Shown here piece by piece: positions 1 to 7,912 of a DNA stretch of 64,000 nucleotides. Origin of the DNA: Abyssalbus ytuae (lineage in GTDB: Bacteria > Bacteroidota > Bacteroidia > Flavobacteriales > Flavobacteriaceae). The notes below the pieces were generated by a model. That model was not told the origin of the DNA, ran no database searches, and worked only from the letters and a program-made list of their open reading frames with translations. The position numbers and the translations under genes are program-made. Within the stretch, counting starts at the first letter, position 1. Each line of letters begins with the position of its first letter. The stretch is from NCBI RefSeq assembly GCF_022807975.1, contig NZ_CP094358.1, positions 992,001 to 1,056,000 of the forward strand, read 5' to 3'.

Positions 1-2147
1 TCTAAACCGGCTTCATAAGCAGTGGTGAATTCAGGATTCAGGTCAGGAGCCGATTCTCTGTAAGATTGTGCCAACCCCACTGTACTGCCATAAGGAAAAC
101 TATAAGGTTCATCATCATAGTTCGCACTATTATCATTAGGCGCATAAAAAACAGGATTAGTCACATAAGGCCGGGGGTCATTTCCTGTTTCGGTAATATT
201 AAAACTGGCTTTTAAATAACTGAGTCCCTTATCTCCCTTAATCCCCGGAAATGCATCGCTCACTACAAATGAAATCCCTCCTCCAGGATAAAAGTAAGAT
301 TGTTCGTCTTTGGGTAAGGCAGAAGACCAGTCATTTCTTGCCGTTACATTTAAAAACAGGTAATCATTAAAACCAATTGTAAGGTCGCCGTATACACCTG
401 CTTTTCTGTAAAGCTGAGATTCTTCTCCTCCGGCCAGATCACCAGTACGGGAGGAAACATTATAAAAGTCGGGAATTATAAGGTTCTCACCCGATACGTT
501 CACCGCTTTATAAGTAGTAAGACGGATATTTTGCCCGATATTTGCATTTACCGAGAAATGTTCATCAATATCTTTTGTAATATTCAGGATAACATCACTG
601 TTAAACCGGGTAGTATTACTTGTTTCATCATATACGCTGGCACCATAGGGGTCCATTTCGGAATACGGATGAGGGACATGAAATGCATAGGTAAAAGCAC
701 CTAATTCCCGCTTAAAATTTTCAGATCCGCCAGTATACCCACCTCTCCAGTTCAAATTTAACCAGTCTGTAAAATCGTATTTCATGTGGGCTATAATGGT
801 AAACTCCTGGTAATCGGTTTTTTCTCTTTGAGTATCTACAATAAAATAGGGATTTTCATAAAACCTGTAATAAGAAACTTCGTTTCTTGTAAACTCACCC
901 GTTCTCCAATTTTTCATTTCTGTAATCGGAATATGTAAAGGAGTATTTAATACATTCCAGTAAAGAGGCCTGCCCTGTCTGCCCCCTACATCAGAAACCA
1001 CATTTGCATGAGACCGGAAGAAGGAAAAATTTCCTCCTATTTCAAATTTTTCAAAGTTTCTGCTTGCTTTTAATCTAACGTTGGTTCGGTTATAAGTATC
1101 TTTAGGAACAATACCTTTTACATTGGTCTGATCAAGAGAGAACATAAAATCACTGATATCATCACCTCCCTGAACTGTTAGCCCATGACGCACGGTAGAC
1201 CCCCTGTTAAAAAAGTTTTTATGGTTATCCTTAATAGGGGTAAAAGGCACCAGCCAAACTCTGCCATCTTCATAGGTTTCACTGGCTTCAACCAGCCGCC
1301 CGTCAAACCTGGGGCCCCAATTTACGTTTTCCAACGGGTAAAGTGTTCCGTCGGGAAAACCACCGGCTCCAAATTTATCCTGAAGCTCGGGCATATATGA
1401 TACACTTTCCTCCTGGTAGGAAGTAGTATAAGTAAGATTTAATTTTCCTTTACCTTTTATAGTTGAAATAAGGATAACACCGTTTGCTGCATCAGAACCG
1501 TATAAAGCCGAGGCATTCGCCCCTTTAAGTACACTTATATCGGCAATGTCGCTTGGGTTAATCCTGTCAAGTACCCCCCTGGAAGAAGGATAACCGTCAA
1601 TAACAATTAATGCTTCATTATTCCCTAACAAGGATCTGTTTCCCCTAAGTACCACACGTGTATTGGGGTTAACTCCGTTATTGGTAGTATTTACCTGTAA
1701 GCCGGAAACTTTTCCTACCATTACAGTGGCTGCATTTACAGCTTTGGTTTTGTTTACCTCTTCTCCCCCAACTTCCTGCACCGAATAGGATAACTCCTTA
1801 GGCTTTCTTTCAATTCCCAGGGCAGTAACCACCACTTCTTCCAGTGCCTGGGTATCTTCAGTCATTTGCACATTAATAACATTTGACTGTCCAACTGTTC
1901 GCTCCTCGGTCATCTGACCAATGAAAGAAAAAACAATAACCTGCCCCGGGGCTGCAGAAATGGAGTAAGTTCCGTCAAAATCCGTTTGTGTTCCGGTAGA
2001 AGTTCCTTTAATAAACACATTTACACCGGGAAGCGGAAGATCCAAATCATCGGTAACATTCCCGGTTATTAATTTTTCCTGCGCCAGTGTTAATGAAAAC
2101 CCAAGTAGCAAAAACACCAGCATCATCCAAAAGTTGTTTACTTTCAT
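1..2147 (-). CDS. SusC/RagA-family TonB-dependent outer membrane receptor, 3' part outside window
   Basis: This outer-membrane receptor would import a TonB-dependent ligand, usually a glycan or peptide handled with a SusD partner. Translation from the ATG at 2147 gives a signal peptide ending in LTLAQ. A carboxypeptidase-regulatory-like domain follows (about residues 22-110, with GVNVFIKGTSTGTQ and the DGTYSI pattern). Next come the RagA-type LEEVVVTALGIER segment and a plug domain with VDGYP-like and LKGANASALYG motifs, then the start of the barrel. The frame stays open to base 1, so at least 715 residues are visible and the C terminus lies outside. A susD gene would be expected further left, and the substrate cannot be told. 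The AraC-type gene just upstream on the same strand could regulate it, which is inference from position. Confidence 0.93.
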   Translation of the reverse strand, partial: MKVNNFWMMLVFLLLGFSLTLAQEKLITGNVTDDLDLPLPGVNVFIKGTSTGTQTDFDGTYSISAAPGQVIVFSFIGQMTEERTVGQSNVINVQMTEDTQALEEVVVTALGIERKPKELSYSVQEVGGEEVNKTKAVNAATVMVGKVSGLQVNTTNNGVNPNTRVVLRGNRSLLGNNEALIVIDGYPSSRGVLDRINPSDIADISVLKGANASALYGSDAANGVILISTIKGKGKLNLTYTTSYQEESVSYMPELQDKFGAGGFPDGTLYPLENVNWGPRFDGRLVEASETYEDGRVWLVPFTPIKDNHKNFFNRGSTVRHGLTVQGGDDISDFMFSLDQTNVKGIVPKDTYNRTNVRLKASRNFEKFEIGGNFSFFRSHANVVSDVGGRQGRPLYWNVLNTPLHIPITEMKNWRTGEFTRNEVSYYRFYENPYFIVDTQREKTDYQEFTIIAHMKYDFTDWLNLNWRGGYTGGSENFKRELGAFTYAFHVPHPYSEMDPYGASVYDETSNTTRFNSDVILNITKDIDEHFSVNANIGQNIRLTTYKAVNVSGENLIIPDFYNVSSRTGDLAGGEESQLYRKAGVYGDLTIGFNDYLFLNVTARNDWSSALPKDEQSYFYPGGGISFVVSDAFPGIKGDKGLSYLKASFNITETGNDPRPYVTNPVFYAPNDNSANYDDEPYSFPYGSTVGLAQSYRESAPDLNPEFTTAYEAGL

Positions 2148-2384
2148 AAATGTTTAATTTTATTTTTAATTAGCTAAAACAATTGGAAAAAAGGAGGGTA
2201 GAAGGAGAACGCTAATTCAAATAATCTTCTTTAAATCCTGAGAAAAAGTTTAGTAGATTTTTGTGAAGTTATTTTATATCTACCCATCCCTTAAAAGCAA
2301 TTGCGGAATAAAATGAATGAAAGAATACCGGATTAATGATAATGCTTATAAACCTTAATGTTTTTGCCGACAAAGATTTTGGTT

Positions 2385-3488
2385 TTATAAAGACGAAACT
2401 TTCTTCTTGTAGTTGGACGGGGTGGTGCCTGAAATCTTTTTAAAAGCTTTATTAAAAGAAACCGTATTATTAAAACCAGACTCGTAAGCAATTTCCGTTA
2501 TGTTTAGGTCATTGTCCTCTTCCAGGAGTTCAATTGCCTTTTCAATCCGGTAATGATTTACAAAATCAAAAAAATTTAATTCAAAATGCTGGTTGATAAC
2601 CTGCGAGGCATGGTGCCGGTTAATATTTAATAAATCTGCCACATCCATTAACTTAAAATCACTGTTTAAATACGGTTTTTCTTCAACCATTAAGGTGAGC
2701 AATTTTTCTTTTAACTCATGGGAGATAGAGTCAGACAATCCCGTTTTTTTATACTTAATAAAAGGCAATAGCTTGTTCATGGCTTTTCCGTCAAAAATTT
2801 CGGGTTTGTTAAATGCAAAAAATGAAATGATCGCTATGAAGAAGCTCATCACTGTGGTAATAAAATAATCATACTCTTTTTTCAATACCCCCGTATACAA
2901 CAAACTGTAATAAATAATATAAGAGAACACTACCCCAAAAAAGCCCAGGCACATTACCTTTAACCATACTTTTAAATGAGGAGGCCCCTCAAAACCCTTT
3001 ATATAATCCATGTAAATGTATATAGTATAGTATACCATTAAAATTACAATAATGAGCTCCATATGAGGAAAAATGAAAATCAAATCGGAAACACTTTGTT
3101 TTTCATGAATTTCCATTTTTTCGGAAGATGAAAGAAAGTAATGTGGCAAATAAGAAAACAACACATAGATAAAGGGAGCAAAATGAATAATATCTTTCTT
3201 TAATATTATTTTACTTTTTACTGCTACATTCCTCATATAAAAGAAAAAAGAAGGAGCCAGTAAACTATGAAATAAGATATAAGTAAAATTAAGATGTATA
3301 AAATCTTCCGTATATAAAAGCTCCGACCAAAAGAGTGTATTGTACAATAAACAATACCCAAAGAAAAGCAGGAAAATGGCAAGTAATCTATTAGAATAGT
3401 AATCAGAAGTCTTTCTGAAGAAAAAAAAGATGGCTATTAAAAGAGACTGAAAGGCAAAGAACAAGATAAATATTTCCCACAGATTCAT
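2385..3488 (-). CDS. Membrane-bound AraC-family transcriptional regulator
   Basis: The 367-residue protein has two parts. Residues about 1-230 form some seven hydrophobic helices, beginning at the N terminus (WEIFILFFAFQSLLIAIFFF) and ending near FFIAIISFFAF. Residues about 265-365 are an AraC/XylS double helix-turn-helix with the typical second-helix region ITEIAYESGFNNTVSFNKAF and the GTTPSNYKK ending. The architecture is common in Bacteroidetes and suggests a sensor at the inner membrane that binds DNA directly, with no separate kinase. It lies 240 bp upstream of the SusC-type receptor gene in the same direction. Control of that receptor is plausible but not shown. The ligand is unknown. 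Confidence 0.88.
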   Translation of the reverse strand: MNLWEIFILFFAFQSLLIAIFFFFRKTSDYYSNRLLAIFLLFFGYCLLYNTLFWSELLYTEDFIHLNFTYILFHSLLAPSFFFYMRNVAVKSKIILKKDIIHFAPFIYVLFSYLPHYFLSSSEKMEIHEKQSVSDLIFIFPHMELIIVILMVYYTIYIYMDYIKGFEGPPHLKVWLKVMCLGFFGVVFSYIIYYSLLYTGVLKKEYDYFITTVMSFFIAIISFFAFNKPEIFDGKAMNKLLPFIKYKKTGLSDSISHELKEKLLTLMVEEKPYLNSDFKLMDVADLLNINRHHASQVINQHFELNFFDFVNHYRIEKAIELLEEDNDLNITEIAYESGFNNTVSFNKAFKKISGTTPSNYKKKVSSL

Positions 3489-3892
3489 TTTTTAGATTTA
3501 AAAGTATAATAGCTACAATTAAACTACGCAAAGGCTTATAAGGATTAGTAAAAAAACCAGATAGAGTCAACAAATATTTTTTTTTGAATAATGTAAGAGA
3601 GTATACAATTGGTGAACAATAAAAATCTTTATTATGGTATTTCCCAATGCTGACCTGGTTAAATTACATACATGAAAATATATGCACTAATAAAACTATT
3701 CTATAATTAAAAAGATATACTTCTCAAAAAAACGTTTTCAGGAAATCATTTAATAAAAATTTTGAAATAAAATACCGGCGGGCTAGTTGTATTGTCTGTT
3801 TGGTTTTTTCAGTGAGTAAAAAATAATGAGGCTGCCCCAAACGCGGGGCAGCCTCTTTTATTGGGTTACTGTTTTAAATTACCGCAGTAAGG
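3489..3892. other. AT-rich gap with a terminator, no gene seen
   Basis: About 400 bp separate the AraC-type gene from the next gene. I see no convincing reading frame. The only structure is the strong hairpin at 3828-3855, described separately. The rest is AT-rich and may hold the promoter of the AraC-type gene, but no clear Bacteroidetes -33/-7 pair stands out. Confidence 0.5.
3828..3855 (-). terminator. Rho-independent terminator, probably bidirectional
   Basis: An 11-bp perfect stem (gaggctgcccc / ggggcagcctc) encloses the 6-base loop aaacgc. On the minus strand it is followed by a T-rich run (complement of aaaaaataat), so it can end transcription of the small gene at 3893-4204. The plus strand also continues with tttta, so it may work in both directions. 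Confidence 0.85.
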
Positions 3893-4204
3893 TTACGGGC
3901 AGTCTTTTACCTTTTTGTACAGCTCATCCAGCAACTCGGCTTCGTTTTCAATATTAAGTAAATCTCTTGCCATACCCAACAGGTTAAAAATATTGGTTAA
4001 ACAGGCTTCGCTTACTATATTTTCGTTCATGCCCAGTAAACAACCCCTGCTTACGTCTATTAAACTTTGCACTTTGCATAATAAATCTCCGTAGCTGTCT
4101 ACCTGTACAGGTACATAGGTTTTGCGGGTGTGGGGGTTGGTTTTAAAAGCATCCAGCAAACTGCTGTTTACCTCTACCGTTTTTGTTTGGTGTGGTGTAT
4201 TCAT
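3893..4204 (-). CDS. Hypothetical protein, 103 residues
   Basis: I do not recognise this family. The protein is soluble, with no signal peptide or membrane segment and probably mostly helical after residue 35. It contains four cysteines (in DLLCKVQ, SRGCLLG, SEACLTN and the C-terminal KDCP). It ends 38 bp before a strong terminator and starts 13 bp downstream of a 35-codon reading frame on the same strand. The start regions of both share almost the same sequence, so they probably form a two-gene unit of linked origin. The Cys spacing could suggest metal binding or disulfides, but this is speculation. Confidence 0.6.
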   Translation of the reverse strand: MNTPHQTKTVEVNSSLLDAFKTNPHTRKTYVPVQVDSYGDLLCKVQSLIDVSRGCLLGMNENIVSEACLTNIFNLLGMARDLLNIENEAELLDELYKKVKDCP

Positions 4205-4344
4205 AATACTTTGTGTTTAGGAATAAAAACCCGTAGGGCTTAGGTGTCCTACGCCACAAAGAGCGCGCGGCTGTTTCCAGTACTCGCCACCATCCCCTAC
4301 GGGCAAAGCGTTTTCGTTTATCATAATCTTTGTGTTTAGGAGGT
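4202..4344 (-). repeat. Duplicated 5' leader in front of two consecutive start codons
   Basis: On the plus strand cataatactttgtgtttagg (from 4202) and cataatctttgtgtttagg (from 4322) differ by one 1-base indel. Each begins with the complement of an ATG, so both reading frames here carry the same roughly 17-base leader directly before the start codon. The copy at 4322 continues into aggtg, the complement of an A/C-rich rather than a Shine-Dalgarno leader. The repeat may be a translational signal or a regulator binding site. Confidence 0.6.
4217..4324 (-). CDS. Possible 35-residue small protein or leader peptide
   Basis: An ATG at 4324 opens a 35-codon frame closed by TAA at 4219-4217. The peptide includes PVGDGGEYWKQPRALC and ends SPTGFYS. 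It is richer in G+C than its surroundings. The bases before its ATG (cctaaacacaaag) recur before the ATG of the following 103-residue gene, which supports a real initiation region. I do not recognise the peptide. The same DNA contains an inverted repeat (cccgtaggg at 4230-4238 and ccctacggg near 4296-4304), so it could instead be a structured RNA or an attenuator-like leader. Confidence 0.4.
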   Translation of the reverse strand: MINENALPVGDGGEYWKQPRALCGVGHLSPTGFYS

Positions 4345-4576
4345 GTAAAGATAGAATATAATTGTATACTTAAACTATAAGGGAAACAATTTTACAGGGG
4401 GCAGCCGCAAATACCGGAAGGCAAAGGTATTTAACATTTATTTTGTTTTTATGTAAGAAACAACCTATATTCGTAAGGCCTCACTTTTCTTCTTGTAACT
4501 CCCCCCTACTTACGTGTAGCCAATCCCCTTTGTTTATTAATAAAGTGTATAAACAAGTTACAAAATACAGAAATTC

Positions 4577-5455
4577 ATGGAAAAAAGAACTACCAAAGCT
4601 ACTAAACCACCTGAACCAACTCAACTGATAATATTAAAAGAAAAGTTCAAATCCGAATTATTAGAAAGAATAGCTAAAGGTGAAGAAATTCTTAGAAAAG
4701 ATATTCAGACAAATAAAGATTTTAAGCAGTTACAAAGTGACTATTCTTCTTGGCATGATTACAATCTTGAGTTGTTAAAACAATCCTTTAATGAACCTTA
4801 TAATGAATATAGAAAATCATATTCCTATACTGGTAATTGGTCAGGTATGATTCTTAGGAGTGGTAGAACTTCTTCTACCCAAGCACTAAAAGACTTAACA
4901 AATAAGTTCAATTCCAAGATAAACAATCTTAAAAAACTTGTTCAAAAGATCGACCTCCTAAAATCAACAGAAGTTGAAGCTGCCAACGACGACAGCCATG
5001 ATGAACAAAAACTTGAAAAATCACAAGTTTTTATTGTCCATGGACATGATGATCTAACAAAACTAGAAACAGCAAGATTTATTGAAAAACTCGGGTTCAA
5101 ACCGATCATCCTTCACGAACAGGCTAGTTTAGGAAACACAATAATTGAAAAAATTGAGAACTATTCAAATGTTGGTTTTGGTGTAGTTCTTTATACACCG
5201 TGTGACACCGGTTTTAAAAAAGGAAACGAAACAGATTTACGTGATAGAGCAAGACAAAATGTAGTCTTCGAACACGGTTACTTAATCGGAAAAATTGGAA
5301 GGAAAAATGTAGCTGCTCTTGTAAAAGGAGATGTCGAAACTCCAAACGACATATCAGGTGTAGTGTATATTTCAATGAATAAAGATTGGAAGTTGGACTT
5401 GGCGAAAGAACTGAGAAGCAGCGGTTACCCATTGGATATGAATAAAGTAATATAA
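4577..5455 (+). CDS. TIR-like nucleotide-binding protein of the PF10137 / Pycsar-CBASS effector type
   Basis: Residues 150-290 form a TIR-like domain of the PF10137 kind. It begins VFIVHGHDD (151-159), continues through ARFIEKLGFKPIILHEQ and the VGFGVVLYTPCD strand, and reaches ARQNVVFEHGYLIGKIGR, where E232 matches the catalytic glutamate of NAD-cleaving TIR domains. Residues 1-149 are helical, charged and unassigned. Related domains act as NADase effectors in Pycsar and CBASS anti-phage systems, where cyclic nucleotides activate them. No cyclase gene is visible within several kilobases, so this copy is an orphan or has another trigger. It sits in an accessory stretch directly before the coupled pair at 5545-6362. 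The role in defence is inference from family. Confidence 0.8.
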   Translation: MEKRTTKATKPPEPTQLIILKEKFKSELLERIAKGEEILRKDIQTNKDFKQLQSDYSSWHDYNLELLKQSFNEPYNEYRKSYSYTGNWSGMILRSGRTSSTQALKDLTNKFNSKINNLKKLVQKIDLLKSTEVEAANDDSHDEQKLEKSQVFIVHGHDDLTKLETARFIEKLGFKPIILHEQASLGNTIIEKIENYSNVGFGVVLYTPCDTGFKKGNETDLRDRARQNVVFEHGYLIGKIGRKNVAALVKGDVETPNDISGVVYISMNKDWKLDLAKELRSSGYPLDMNKVI

Positions 5456-5469
5456 AAATACTGTGCTTA

Positions 5470-5523
5470 ACAACACCTATACATAATGACCTTCGGGACA
5501 CTGTTCATAGCCAAACCGTTGTC
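5470..5523 (+). repeat. Cassette-end-like repeat, left copy
   Basis: The stretch begins with acaacacc (5470-5477) and ends with aaccgttg (5514-5521). Its outer bases acaac and gttgt are inverted repeats. The same two words, in the same order and orientation, recur at 6372-6390 just after the next two genes. The layout recalls the ends of mobile gene cassettes (attC-like sites), but the spacer differs in length and I cannot show the classical integron core sites. Confidence 0.45.
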
Positions 5524-5544
5524 CATAACCTGAAATAATAAAAT

Positions 5545-5847
5545 ATGAGAGAGGATTTAAAATCAAGAATTTTACAACGAGCTAAATCAAAAGTGAGAGA
5601 GCTTGGATATAATTTGACATCAGTAGCAGAGGACGATTTAGAAGAATTTATTAATCAAGGTGTTGACCGAATGACTTCTATGCAGTATTATTCTGAGACT
5701 GACAGAATACGAGCCGAAAGAAATATTGAAACCTTGATTGAGAGAATGTCAACAAACGCTAAATCCCGTAGTTTGACTGAAAGTTTGGATTATAGAAGTT
5801 TCTCTATTGCAAAGGCAAGTATTTGTCCTCTTTGGCCTTTCTGCTAA
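5545..5847 (+). CDS. Hypothetical helical protein, 100 residues, coupled to the next gene
   Basis: This is a soluble, charged and probably all-helical protein with no signal peptide. The C terminus is distinctive (SIAKASICPLWPFC), with two cysteines. I do not know its function. Its stop codon TAA (5845-5847) overlaps the ATG of the membrane-protein gene in the arrangement TAATG, which predicts translational coupling and a joint role. The pair is bracketed by the cassette-end-like repeats at 5470-5523 and 6372-6390, and it follows a TIR-domain effector gene. It may therefore belong to an accessory or defence module, which is inference. Confidence 0.65.
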   Translation: MREDLKSRILQRAKSKVRELGYNLTSVAEDDLEEFINQGVDRMTSMQYYSETDRIRAERNIETLIERMSTNAKSRSLTESLDYRSFSIAKASICPLWPFC

Positions 5848-6362
5848 TGAAAACTAATGAACAAAAAGCCTTTGATTTTGCTGCTGACACTATAAAGCAA
5901 CTTATAACATTGTCAACAGCAATAATTGCCTTAACAATAACTTTTTCTAACGATATTGTTGGAGCAAATATTTCAAATTCATCATCAATATATTGGGCTT
6001 GGGGACTTTTCTTAGCATCAGTAATATTTGGAATTTGGACTTTAATGGCATTGACTGGTACACTTCAGCCAATGAAAAAAAAGAAAAAAGCTAACCAAGA
6101 AAATGAAGAACAAAAGGAACAAAATGGTGAACCTGAAAATGAAGAAGAATCAATAAACATTAATGGCTTCAATGTAAAACTTCCTGCTGGGTTACAAATT
6201 TTAACTTTTATTGTAGCTTTAATTTTTACTGTAATCTTTGGAGTTTCATCCATAGTTTCACAAAAAGATAAATTAGACCCAAAAGATTGTATTGAAATTA
6301 TAAAACGTTCGGAATACGAATTAGTTAAACCAGTTTCGATTGACACTTTGAAAGTTAAATAA
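5847..6362 (+). CDS. Hypothetical inner-membrane protein, about 171 residues
   Basis: The ATG at 5847 overlaps the upstream stop codon and is preferred over an in-frame ATG at 5823 inside the upstream gene. The product has an amphipathic N terminus (MKTNEQKAFDFAADTIKQL), two adjoining hydrophobic helices near residues 20-70, a highly charged cytoplasmic-looking loop (KKKKKANQENEEQKEQNGE), a third helix near 120-142 and a short tail. It does not match the DUF5706 Pycsar membrane effector that I recall. Small membrane proteins next to TIR genes are often toxic effectors, but I see no specific sign here. Function unknown. Confidence 0.7.
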   Translation: MKTNEQKAFDFAADTIKQLITLSTAIIALTITFSNDIVGANISNSSSIYWAWGLFLASVIFGIWTLMALTGTLQPMKKKKKANQENEEQKEQNGEPENEEESININGFNVKLPAGLQILTFIVALIFTVIFGVSSIVSQKDKLDPKDCIEIIKRSEYELVKPVSIDTLKVK

Positions 6363-6371
6363 AAGATATGT

Positions 6372-6390
6372 ACAACACCGGTAACCGTTG
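6372..6390 (+). repeat. Cassette-end-like repeat, right copy
   Basis: It contains acaacacc (6372-6379) and aaccgttg (6383-6390) separated by only three bases. With one extra base pair on each side it forms a near-perfect hairpin (gtacaac... / ...gttgcac). It has the same orientation as the copy at 5470-5523, so the two genes between them form one unit. Confidence 0.45.
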
Positions 6391-6667
6391 CACAAGCCTA
6401 TAATTTTAAAAACACAAGATGTATTTAAGCCTTTTTTAAGGTTTTTATTTTAGGTAGTATCCTAAAACAACAAAAGTAACTCTCCCCACCCCATTAAACT
6501 ATAAAACACACCCATAAATATTAATTAAGTTTCCCGTCCCGGGCATTTCAATCCTGCTCAAACGTGCCGTTCGGTCAGCCTGGCCCCGCCCCAGAATGAA
6601 CTTGTTCGGGCTGGTCCGCCAAAACGCCGGGTCACGTAGGTTTCACCTTTATTCCAAGCTACAGAAC

Positions 6668-6877
6668 GCTGTTTCCCGGAGTTTTCTGCTTACCTGGAAC
6701 TCAGGAAGGCCGGCGCGCGCAGTTTTCTGCCAACATGGCACTCCAAATTAGCTGTTTCCTGAAGTTTTCTGCTTACCTGGAACTCAGGAAGGCCGGCGCA
6801 CACAGTTTTCTGCCAACCTGACACTCCAAATTAGCTGTTTCCCGGAGTTTTCTGCTTACCTGGAACTCAGGAAGGCT
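6668..6877. repeat. GC-rich tandem repeat with an 83-bp period, 2.5 copies
   Basis: Units begin with gctgttt(c/t)cc(c/t)g at 6668, 6751 and 6834, exactly 83 bp apart. The third is cut after about 44 bp. Each unit is itself made of two related halves that share gttttctgc. The period is not a multiple of three, so translation is not the reason for its conservation. Base composition is clearly richer in G+C than the neighbouring genes. No inverted-repeat transposon end or encoded protein is seen. Confidence 0.75.
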
Positions 6878-6901
6878 GCCGACAAAAGTTTTCACCTTTT
6901 C

Positions 6902-7041
6902 CCGCCAAAATGAACTTGTTCGGGCTGGCCCGCCAGAATGACTTTGTCGGGCTGGTCCGCCAGAATGAACTTGTTCGGGCTGGCCCGCCAGAATGACTTT
7001 GTCGGGCTGGTCCGCCAGAATGACTTTGTCGGGCGGGCCCA
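6902..7041. repeat. Tandem array of 27/28-bp GC-rich repeats
   Basis: Five adjoining units of the form ccgccagaatga(a)cttgt(t)cgggctgg follow one another, alternating 28-bp (tgaacttgttc) and 27-bp (tgactttgtc) versions. A further single copy lies at about 6588-6618, on the far side of the 83-bp repeats. There are no spacers, so this is not a CRISPR array. It ends about 100 bp before the start of the lipoprotein gene at 7142. Confidence 0.75.
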
Positions 7042-7141
7042 TCACAACTTATTCCCCTTTTTGTTACCTTTGGTTTACCGGGAAAGTTCCTTGCTTTTCT
7101 TGCTAAAATCACATTCTATCATTAACACTAAAACCAACACT

Positions 7142-7648
7142 ATGAAACTTAAAAGCACCCTTTGCATTTTATTCATCCTCGCAATAATAAGTTGTAAACA
7201 AAAAACCACCGAAAAAGAAACTCCCGCAATGAAAGAGCCCACGGTAGTAAGTTTAGACGATCAATTGGCATTTAATGAATTGAAAAAACTTAAGCTGGAC
7301 AGTACTTACACCAATTTACTGGACCCTCGAAACGTTACGGAAGCCGAGTTCAAAACCGTACGAAAATCATGGGTCGAATTTCATAAAAAAGTTTCCGCTT
7401 TTATAAAGGAGGAAAATTTTAAATGGGAAGTGCCGGATTCCACCATATTTATAGTTAATAAAATATATTTTGATAAAAACGGGGCTATTGACTATTACGC
7501 CTTTAGAATATTAAACGATTCTGTTCCTGAAACAAAACGGGAGGAATATGAAAAAGTATTGCAAAAGTTCAGTAAAGAAATTAAAATTAACCTCCAAAGA
7601 GACGAGCAGTTTGCCCAATGCGGAAACACTAAATACCTGAATTACTAA
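7142..7648 (+). CDS. Hypothetical lipoprotein, 168 residues
   Basis: The ATG at 7142 gives a clean lipoprotein signal (MKLKSTLCILFILAIISC) with lipobox cysteine C18. A longer in-frame start upstream would translate the tandem repeats and is unlikely. The mature part is soluble and charged, with no family I recognise. It is probably exported and anchored by its lipid in the inner or outer membrane. It stands alone between the repeat block and the coiled-coil gene at 7913. Confidence 0.75.
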   Translation: MKLKSTLCILFILAIISCKQKTTEKETPAMKEPTVVSLDDQLAFNELKKLKLDSTYTNLLDPRNVTEAEFKTVRKSWVEFHKKVSAFIKEENFKWEVPDSTIFIVNKIYFDKNGAIDYYAFRILNDSVPETKREEYEKVLQKFSKEIKINLQRDEQFAQCGNTKYLNY

Positions 7649-7800
7649 TTGACACCCTTTACTGAAGGCTGATTATTAAACTGTGGAAAGCCTTTAAATA
7701 ACAGGAAACTCCTCCTTAAATATGTTTATATTTGAACTTATCCTTATTACAAAAGGTAAAAAACACGAGGGGGTAAAACCCTTTTAAAAAATATAAGGAT

Positions 7801-7876
7801 GCTTAATTCAACCTGTATTCATACTTTTTTCCTACCGTAATCCGTCCTATATAATAAGAGAACCGGGATAATTTTG
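7801..7876 (+). promoter_or_regulatory. Conserved upstream control region, copy 1
   Basis: The region contains cttaattca, actttttt-cct, cctata-taataagaga and finally taattttg (7869-7876). The last fits the Bacteroidetes -7 consensus TAnnTTTG and lies 36 bp before the ATG of the coiled-coil gene. A second copy with the same blocks in the same order is found at 9941-10016. The usual -33 TTTG is not evident, which may mean that an activator is needed. Confidence 0.55.
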
Positions 7877-7912
7877 CCACGAAGATTTTCTTATTAACTA
7901 AATTTCATTATT

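Noticed and set aside
4577-5455. Complete CBASS or Pycsar system
   Set aside because: The TIR effector type fits, but no nucleotide cyclase gene is found within the window's neighbouring genes.
6668-7041. CRISPR array
   Set aside because: Repeats adjoin directly with no unique spacers, and no cas genes are in the window.
6773-7112. Minus-strand reading frames across the tandem repeats
   Set aside because: They simply translate the 27/28-bp repeats in two frames. The mixed 27 and 28 bp unit length shifts the frame, so no protein is conserved.
6938-7141. Longer N terminus for the lipoprotein gene
   Set aside because: It would translate the GC-rich repeats ahead of a perfect lipoprotein signal. 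The ATG at 7142 is the sensible start.
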